64,000 nucleotides of DNA from Streptomyces gilvus. GTDB lineage: Bacteria > Actinomycetota > Actinomycetes > Streptomycetales > Streptomycetaceae. Below, piece by piece: positions 54,444-64,000 of this stretch. Both the position numbers and the translations under genes were made by a program. Under the pieces are notes generated by a model. That model had not been told where the DNA came from. It did no database searches and saw only the letters and a program-made list of their open reading frames with translations. How positions within the stretch are numbered: the first letter of the stretch is position 1; each line of letters starts with the position of its first letter. The DNA is taken from positions 682,001 through 746,000 of the forward strand of contig NZ_JAKWBE010000001.1 of the NCBI RefSeq assembly GCF_022513565.1, written 5' to 3'.

Positions 54444-54949
54444 GGGACATGGGTGACATGAGTGATGTGAACGGCGAGGAATCGTTCGACGGAGGGGAGT
54501 CGTTCGACGGCGAGGACCTCGGACTCGATCTGCTGGAGGAGGAGTTGCGCCGGGGCGCGGCGATCCTCGACCCGCTCCCGGCCGAGCTGCGGCGGATCGC
54601 GGTGGAGGCCTTCGTCCTGCACGACCTCGACGCCCGGATCGCCGAGCTGACGTTCGACTCCGTGGTCGACGCCATCCCGGTGCGGGGAGCCGTGGACGTG
54701 CCGCGCATGCTGACCTTCCACGCGGGCGGGCTGACCGTCGACGTGGAGCTGAGCGCCCAGGGCCTGATGGGGCAGGTGCTGCCGCCGCAGACCGCCCGGG
54801 TCGAGGTGCTCAGGGGCCTGCGGGCCACGGCGCCCCTGACGACCGACGACATGGGCCGCTTCGTGTACGGGGAGTCCCCGGCCGGCCCGTTCGCCCTGCG
54901 GCTGCGCACCGACGAGGGAGTCCTCGTCACGGACTGGCTCACGGTCTGA
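54440..54949 (+). CDS. small acidic protein coupled to the sigma factor, unknown
   Basis: 169 residues if GTG 54440 (GTGA overlap with the sigma stop) is used; ATG 54449 gives 166. Acidic N-terminus (VNGEESFDGGESFDGED), an amphipathic helix (LLEEELRRGAAILDPL) and a beta-rich C-terminal half (MLTFHAGGLTVDVELSAQGLMGQVLP). No zinc or membrane motif of a classical anti-sigma factor, yet the position suggests regulation of the sigma factor or a substrate of the proteases. Confidence 0.75.
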   Translation: MRDMGDMSDVNGEESFDGGESFDGEDLGLDLLEEELRRGAAILDPLPAELRRIAVEAFVLHDLDARIAELTFDSVVDAIPVRGAVDVPRMLTFHAGGLTVDVELSAQGLMGQVLPPQTARVEVLRGLRATAPLTTDDMGRFVYGESPAGPFALRLRTDEGVLVTDWLTV

Positions 54950-54970
54950 CGAACGCCCCGGACCCTGCCC

Positions 54971-55774
54971 TCACCACGTCACGGGCAGGGTCTCGACCAG
55001 GGTGGCCAGTGCGGAGGCCAGCCGGTCGAGGCCGGGGCCCGCCGGTCCGCCCGGCTCGGCCATGTAGGTGTCCCGCCGGATCTCCACCATCAGCGCGCCG
55101 ACCCGGGCGTCCCTCCCGTAGAACTCCAGCGGTACGTACGTCCCGCTGAACGGGCTGTCCAGCCCCGTCTCCCCGCACGACGCGAACGCCTCCCGCGCGG
55201 CCGTCACAAGCCCGGGCGGCGTGTGGAAGGAGTCGGTGCCGAGACAGACCGGCGGTCGCGGTCCGGCGCCGTGCAGTTCGTACGGCAGCGCGCGGCTGGG
55301 GTAGGAGTGCACGTCGACTACGACGGCCCGTCCGGTCCTCGCCAGCCGGTCGGCCACGGCGTCCGTCATGGCCCGCGCGTACGGCCTGAAGTAGCGGTCG
55401 ACGAGCGGGGCGGGGTCGTTGTCGGCGGGCCGCAGCGCCTCCCGGTGCGTGGTGCGCGTGTAGACCGCGCCCATCCCGACGGCACGCATCTCCTCCCGCT
55501 CGTCCGGGAAGCGTTCCGGGTCGACGACCAGCCGCGAGAGCCGGTTCACGAACCGCCAGGGGGCCTTGCCCGTCAACCGCGCCGCCGCCTCGGCCAGTTC
55601 CGCCGTGTGCGCGTCCGTGATGTGGTCCAGCTCCCGCTCCAGCGCCGCGTCGTCCAGCACGATGCCCGCGCGCACCTCGGCCGGTATCTCCCGCGCGGAG
55701 TGCGGCACATGGAGGATCACGGGGGAGTCGGCGGCACCGGGCAGGAGGTCGAACGGGGCGGTGGGGTCGGGCAC
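54971..55774 (-). CDS. N-formylglutamate amidohydrolase
   Basis: 267 residues. Family marks are SPVILHVPHSAREIP, ELDHITDAHT, RLSRLVVDPERFPDEREEM, GRAVVVDVHSYPSRALPYE (metal site His) and ALMVEIRRDTYM. It hydrolyses N-formylglutamate (histidine degradation) or related N-formyl amides. Not linked to the hut genes here; convergent with the sigma/small protein pair. Confidence 0.92.
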   Translation of the reverse strand: MPDPTAPFDLLPGAADSPVILHVPHSAREIPAEVRAGIVLDDAALERELDHITDAHTAELAEAAARLTGKAPWRFVNRLSRLVVDPERFPDEREEMRAVGMGAVYTRTTHREALRPADNDPAPLVDRYFRPYARAMTDAVADRLARTGRAVVVDVHSYPSRALPYELHGAGPRPPVCLGTDSFHTPPGLVTAAREAFASCGETGLDSPFSGTYVPLEFYGRDARVGALMVEIRRDTYMAEPGGPAGPGLDRLASALATLVETLPVTW

Positions 55775-55865
55775 GGGCTGCTCCAGCGGGACGGCGGGCG
55801 TTGTCAGTGGGGCGTGGCAGCATCAAAGGTGCCACATCGACCAGCACGAACCCGGGGGAGCACCC

Positions 55866-56207
55866 ATGCCCATCAGCAACGAGAAGGCCGCGTCGCGTCG
55901 GTTCCTGGAGGTCCTGTACGAGGACGACCACTTCCCGGACCACGTCCTCGACAAGGGCCGGGCGGTGCTGGTGGCCCTGTGCGAACGCGTCGAGGCCGAG
56001 CGGCCCGCCGACCTGGCCGCGCTGTACGCCCTGACGCAGGCGGCCACCGAGGAGTTCAACGCGCTGGAGGCCGAGTTCGAGGCGGCGGGCAGCGAGATCG
56101 AGACCGTGGCCCGGGAGGAGATGGGCGGCGACTTCTGGTTCATCGCCCAGGCCTACGGCTTCGACGACGCGGACGTGGAGGAACTGATCGCGACGCGTGA
56201 GTGGTGA
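55866..56207 (+). CDS. DUF5713-like protein, unknown function
   Basis: 113 residues from ATG 55866, preceded by GGGGGAG. Mostly helical and acidic: RRFLEVLYEDDHFPDHVLDKGRAVLVALCERVEAE and FNALEAEFEAAGSEIETVAREEMGGDFWFIAQAYGF. It matches my memory of the DUF5713 family. Its stop overlaps the next gene (GTGA). Confidence 0.78.
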   Translation: MPISNEKAASRRFLEVLYEDDHFPDHVLDKGRAVLVALCERVEAERPADLAALYALTQAATEEFNALEAEFEAAGSEIETVAREEMGGDFWFIAQAYGFDDADVEELIATREW

Positions 56208-57299
56208 CACGGGTGACCCCACACGAGCTCTCGCGCGCCGACGCCCGCCGTATCGCCGTACGCGCTCAACTGCTGGACACCGCCCGGCCGGTCGGTCTGC
56301 TCGACGTGGTGCGGCAGCTGACCCTGCTGCAGGTCGACCCGATCGCGGCCGTCGCGCCCAACGCCGACCTGGTGGCGTGGAGCAGACTGGGCTCCTCGTA
56401 CGCGCCGGCCGATCTGACCGGCGCGCTGGAGCGGAGATCACTGCTGGAGCTGCAGGCGATGGTCCGGCCCGCAGAGGACCTCGCGCTGTACCGCGCGGAG
56501 ATGGCCGAGTGGCCCGAGCGGGGGACACCCTCGTCGTGGCGGGAGTACCACAGGACGTGGGTGGCGGCCAACGACGCGTGTCGGCGGGACATCCTCGAGC
56601 GGCTCGGCGCCGAGGGCCCCTTGCCCTCACGCGCCCTTCCGGACACCTGCGTCAAGCCCTGGAGGTCCAGCGGCTGGACCAACAACCGCAACGTCACCAA
56701 GCTGCTGGAGCTGATGGTGCAGCGTGGTGAGGTCGCCGTCGCCGGCCGCGGCGGGGGCGACCGGCTGTGGGACCTGGCCGACCGGGTCTACCCCGGTACT
56801 CCGCCGGTGCCCGTGGCTCAGGCCCTGCGGATCCGTGACGAGCGGCGGCTGCGTGCCCTGGGGATCGCCCGGGCCCGCGGACCGGAATGCCCGGTCGAAC
56901 CGGCGGACGTGGGGGAGGCCGGGGAGCTGGCCGTCGTCGAGGGCGTGCGCGGCGGGTGGCGTGTGGATCCGGCCCAGTTGGACCGGCCGTTCGAAGGGCG
57001 GACCGCTCTGCTGTCCCCCTTCGACCGGCTCGTCCACGACCGCAGACGCACCCTCGAACTCTTCGAGTACGAGTACCAGCTGGAGATGTACAAGCCGGCC
57101 TCCAAGCGCCGCTGGGGCTACTTCGCCCTGCCGGTCCTCCACGGCGACCGGCTGGTGGGCAAACTCGACGCCGCAGCCGACCGCAGGGCCGGGGTGTTCC
57201 GGGTGCACGCGATCCACGAGGACGTTCCGTTCACCGGGGTCATGACCGAGGACATCGATCGCGAGATCGAGGACCTGGCCCGGTGGCTCGGACTGGAAC

Positions 57300-57310
<11 letters not shown>
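56204..57310 (+). CDS. AlkZ/YcaQ-like winged-helix DNA glycosylase family protein
   Basis: 368 residues from GTG 56204 (GTGA overlap). Contains the HTH_42/YcaQ signature LLDVVRQLTLLQVDPIAAVAPNADLVAWSRLG, where QVD corresponds to the catalytic Q-x-D/Q motif of AlkZ crosslink glycosylases. Further marks are LLSPFDRLVHDRRRTLELFEYEYQLEMYKPASKRRWGYFALPVLHGDRLVGK. Such enzymes excise bulky DNA adducts or interstrand crosslinks, some protecting producers of DNA-alkylating antibiotics. Confidence 0.85.
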
Positions 57311-58321
<1,011 letters not shown>

Positions 58322-58621
58322 TCAGGCGGCGCCGCTGACCCCGGGGGCGACGAAGCGGCGGTGCAGGGGCGAGAACCGCGTCTCGGGCTCGCCGGTGATC
58401 CCGGCTTCCTTGACGGCGGCGGCCAGCCGCTCGGTGAAGAACCGCTCGAAGTCCGCCTGGGCGTTCCACACGTCGGTGACGCACATGGTGTCCCCGTCGA
58501 ACCAGGCGGCGTGCAGGACGGCGCCCTCCGGTACCTGTTCCTCCCAGCGCACGGTGTTCCGTACGGTGTCGTACTGCTCGGGTGTGACTCCCGGCCAGCG
58601 CATGGACAACACGACAGCCAT
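58322..58621 (-). CDS. small ABM-fold-like protein
   Basis: 99 residues. Ferredoxin-like dimeric alpha-beta barrel pattern: AVVLSMRWPGVTPEQYDTVRNTV, AVLHAAWFDGDTMCVTDVW, ADFERFFTERLAAAVKEAG. These resemble antibiotic biosynthesis monooxygenase domains and related hypothetical proteins; catalytic function cannot be claimed. Its terminator is the hairpin at 58242-58279. Confidence 0.8.
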   Translation of the reverse strand: MAVVLSMRWPGVTPEQYDTVRNTVRWEEQVPEGAVLHAAWFDGDTMCVTDVWNAQADFERFFTERLAAAVKEAGITGEPETRFSPLHRRFVAPGVSGAA

Positions 58622-58711
58622 GGCGATGCCTCCTTCGTTCGGTTCCCCCTGTTCAGTACACCGGCAGGGGGCGCCGTCCGCTCGTCGCGCTGGGCCGCCC
58701 GTGACATGGCA

Positions 58712-58743
58712 CTGCCCCGGCCGGGCAATGCCGGCCGGGGCAG
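58712..58743 (-). terminator. terminator of the isocitrate dehydrogenase gene
   Basis: Perfect 13-bp inverted repeat (58712-58724 with 58731-58743; CTGCCCCGGCCGG/CCGGCCGGGGCAG) starting 34 bp after the icd stop in the direction of transcription. Confidence 0.82.
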
Positions 58744-58776
58744 GGAAGCCGCGCAGGGCCTGTCGGGCCCCTCGGG

Positions 58777-62317
<3,541 letters not shown>

Positions 62318-62439
62318 CGACTACCTCCAAGTCCAGGATGTGCAACCGCTCATCCTGCCTTATCCGGCAGAGGAGTTCGCCCCGCGCGAAGGGCCGTACC
62401 GTACGGATCCGGACAGACCGTCGCCGTACGGCCCGACGC

Positions 62440-63513
62440 TCAGATCACCTTCAGGCGCACCAGCGCGCCCAGGGTCAGTGCCCCCGGCACCAGGGGCAGC
62501 CACACCGTGATGATCCGGTAGGCCAGGACGACCGCCGTCGCCATGGCCGCCGGTGCGCCCGCCGCGACCAGGGCCACGATCAGCGCCGCCTCCACCGAGC
62601 CGAGGCCGCCCGGGGTCGGCACCAGGGCCACCGCGACCGTCGCCGCGAGGTAGGCCGCCGCCATGTGCACGGGCGGCACGGGCAGGCCCAGGGACATGCC
62701 GACCAGCACGAGTCCCGCCGCCTGCAGCGAGGGGAAGGCGAGCGAGCCGCCCCACAGGGCGAGGGCGCGGCACGGGCGGGCGTGCACCGAGCGCAGTTCG
62801 CCCAGCGCGGTCCGCAGGAAGGCCAGGACGGCGGTGAGCAGCCGCCGTACGAGAGCGAGGACCGTCACCGCGGCGACCGCGACCGCGCCGAAGGTCAGCA
62901 GCAGGGGAGCCGCCGAGCCGGGCGGGAGCAGATCGCCGAAGCGCAGCGCGTCGGGGAACGCGACCAGCAGGACGACCAGCAGAGCCACCCGGGTGACCGA
63001 CTCGGCCAGCAGGTACACGGCGAGCGCGGCCGAGGAACGGGCCAGCGGGATGCCGCACACCGTCATGAAACGCAGATTGACCGCCCCCGCGCCGAGGCCG
63101 GTCGGCAGCAGATGGTTGGCCGAGCCCGCCGCGAACTGCGTCGCGAGCAGCCGCCGCCTGGGCAGCCGGTCGACGACCGCGCCCTGCCGGGTGAACGCGG
63201 CCGCCACCCAGGTCAGACACGTGACGCCGACCGCGGCCAGCAGCCACGGCCACTCGGCCGACCGCAGATGGCCGAAGCCCTCCACGAGCACGTCCCGGTG
63301 CCGCACGGCGACGAAGGTGACCAGCAGGAGCGGAAGGAGGCACAGGATCTGGCGGACCGGGACGCGACGGGGGAACCCACCCGGAGTGAGTGAGCTTTGG
63401 GGAAGTTGAACCGCAGTCACATCCGGAGAGGGTTTCCGCACCGCGCCAACTGCGGGTTGCGGAATCGCGGACAGCGTCTTACGGACGGGAAGCGGCTGGG
63501 GAGGCAGGGCCAT
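62440..63513 (-). CDS. lysylphosphatidylglycerol synthase/UPF0104-type membrane protein (flippase-like)
   Basis: 357 residues from ATG 63513. After a basic, Pro-rich 60-residue tail there are about eight membrane helices: SAEWPWLLAAVGVTCLTWVAAAF, FAAGSANHLLPTGLGAGAVNLRFM and LAATVAVALVPTPGGLGSVEAALIVALVAAGAP. The PTPGGLGSxE motif is the signature of the UPF0104/MprF transmembrane family, thought to flip lipids or export polar lipid conjugates. No synthase domain is attached. Confidence 0.88.
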   Translation of the reverse strand: MALPPQPLPVRKTLSAIPQPAVGAVRKPSPDVTAVQLPQSSLTPGGFPRRVPVRQILCLLPLLLVTFVAVRHRDVLVEGFGHLRSAEWPWLLAAVGVTCLTWVAAAFTRQGAVVDRLPRRRLLATQFAAGSANHLLPTGLGAGAVNLRFMTVCGIPLARSSAALAVYLLAESVTRVALLVVLLVAFPDALRFGDLLPPGSAAPLLLTFGAVAVAAVTVLALVRRLLTAVLAFLRTALGELRSVHARPCRALALWGGSLAFPSLQAAGLVLVGMSLGLPVPPVHMAAAYLAATVAVALVPTPGGLGSVEAALIVALVAAGAPAAMATAVVLAYRIITVWLPLVPGALTLGALVRLKVI

Positions 63514-63550
63514 GGGGTCCTTCGGGGCAGGGGACGATGCGACGGAAGTG

Positions 63551-63580
63551 TTGACCTCAACAACGCTCGAGGTTCTAGGT
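63551..63580 (+). promoter_or_regulatory. MerR/SoxR-like promoter-operator for the ABC exporter gene
   Basis: TTGACC (63551-63556) and TAGGTT (63576-63581) are 19 bp apart, the overlong spacing of MerR-type promoters. The spacer region contains CCTCAACAACGCTCGAGG, close to the SoxR box (CCTCAAG-CTTGAGG). The gene start is 8 bp further on, so the transcript would be nearly leaderless. Confidence 0.5.
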
Positions 63581-63588
63581 TCTCTCCC

Positions 63589-64000
63589 ATGAGCATGGAG
63601 ACCACAGCGTGGACACAGCTGCACAGTGTCATGACAGCCCAGCAGGAACGGCGACCCGTGGCGCGCGCCACGCTGCGCCGCATCGCGGCGTTCGCCCGGC
63701 CGCACCGCGCCCGTATCGCGCAGTTCGTGCTCCTCGGGGTGGTGACGGCCCTGCTCGCCGTGGCGACCCCCGTGCTCGCCGGACATGTCGTCGACGCGAT
63801 CGTGTCGCGGGGTGACCAGGGCACGGTCGTCCGCCTCGCGCTGCTCATCGCGCTGATCGCGCTGGCCGAGGCGGCGCTGGGCATCCTCGGCAGAAGACTC
63901 TCGGCGACGCTCGGGGAGGGACTCATCCTCGATCTGCGCACGGCTGTGTTCGATCATGTGCAGCGGATGCCGGTCGCGTTCTTCACACGCACTCGTACGG
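63589..64000 (+). CDS. ABC exporter, transmembrane domain start (3' end cut by window)
   Basis: 137 residues visible from ATG 63589. A soluble N-terminal helix, then RIAAFARPHRARIAQFVLLGVVTALLAVATPVLAGHVVDAIV and EAALGILGRRLSATLGEGLILDLRTAVFDHVQRMPVAFFTR, the standard TM1-TM2 and coupling helix of type I ABC exporters. The nucleotide-binding domain lies beyond the window. Promoter resembles MerR/SoxR-controlled ones, which would suit a drug or redox-stress exporter. Confidence 0.85.
   Translation, partial: MSMETTAWTQLHSVMTAQQERRPVARATLRRIAAFARPHRARIAQFVLLGVVTALLAVATPVLAGHVVDAIVSRGDQGTVVRLALLIALIALAEAALGILGRRLSATLGEGLILDLRTAVFDHVQRMPVAFFTRTRT

Overview
The window is high-GC actinobacterial DNA, almost certainly Streptomyces. 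Strong third-position G/C codon bias, many GTG starts, ATGA/GTGA translational-coupling overlaps, two rare TTA codons, a SAM-IV type riboswitch, a monomeric isocitrate dehydrogenase and a type II polyketide gene set all point that way.

Region 1 (1-24.2 kb) is the right part of an aromatic (type II) polyketide biosynthetic cluster; the window opens inside a flavin monooxygenase, so the cluster continues to the left. It holds the minimal PKS (ACP, KS-alpha, KS-beta/CLF), a cyclase/aromatase fused to a cupin, a TcmI-type cyclase, a dedicated malonyl-CoA supply (AccD-AccA fusion, BCCP, biotin carboxylase), tailoring enzymes (flavin monooxygenase, FADH2-dependent halogenase, flavin reductase, DUF1772-type membrane protein, glycosyltransferase, UDP-glucose 6-dehydrogenase), a valine-dehydrogenase-like enzyme and a cation/proton antiporter. 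It runs directly into a divergent cytochrome bd oxidase operon with its assembly ABC transporter (cydA, cydB, cydD, cydC). No ketoreductase is visible. I infer a halogenated, glycosylated (possibly glucuronidated) polycyclic aromatic polyketide, with the alternative oxidase as a possible self-protection or redox module.

Region 2 (24.2-32.4 kb) is regulatory and transport: a membrane protein with a PadR repressor, two NarL-type two-component systems flanking an MMPL exporter, and a frameshifted TetR remnant. It ends at a 46-bp 3' fragment of a tRNA-Pro(GGG) gene followed by a strong terminator. This looks like an old attachment-site junction, so the accessory DNA to the left may have arrived on an integrated element.

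Region 3 (32.4-43 kb plus 57.3-58.2 kb) is sulfur-related. An ABC exporter is followed by a glutathione-transferase-like gene, an amino-acid-type ABC importer (permease, ATPase, binding lipoprotein), a GNAT acetyltransferase and two flavin monooxygenases. The gene composition matches the Bacillus yxe/ytm S-modified-cysteine salvage operons. Four very small cysteine-containing leader peptides lie upstream of sulfur genes, one of them behind a SAM-IV type riboswitch. The fourth precedes a ruined metY-metX pair joined by an internal deletion.

Region 4 (42.8-57.3 kb) holds a lipoprotein, a CtaG-type oxidase assembly protein, a cytosolic-looking metzincin, a LuxR-type ATPase regulator and a divergent CHAT-caspase / subtilisin / ECF sigma / small-protein block that may be a proteolytic stress or conflict system. 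N-formylglutamate amidohydrolase, a DUF5713 protein and an AlkZ/YcaQ-like protein follow.

Region 5 (58.3-64 kb) is core-like: a small ABM-fold protein, monomeric NADP-isocitrate dehydrogenase, an MscS channel, a flippase-like membrane protein and the start of an ABC exporter under a MerR/SoxR-like promoter.
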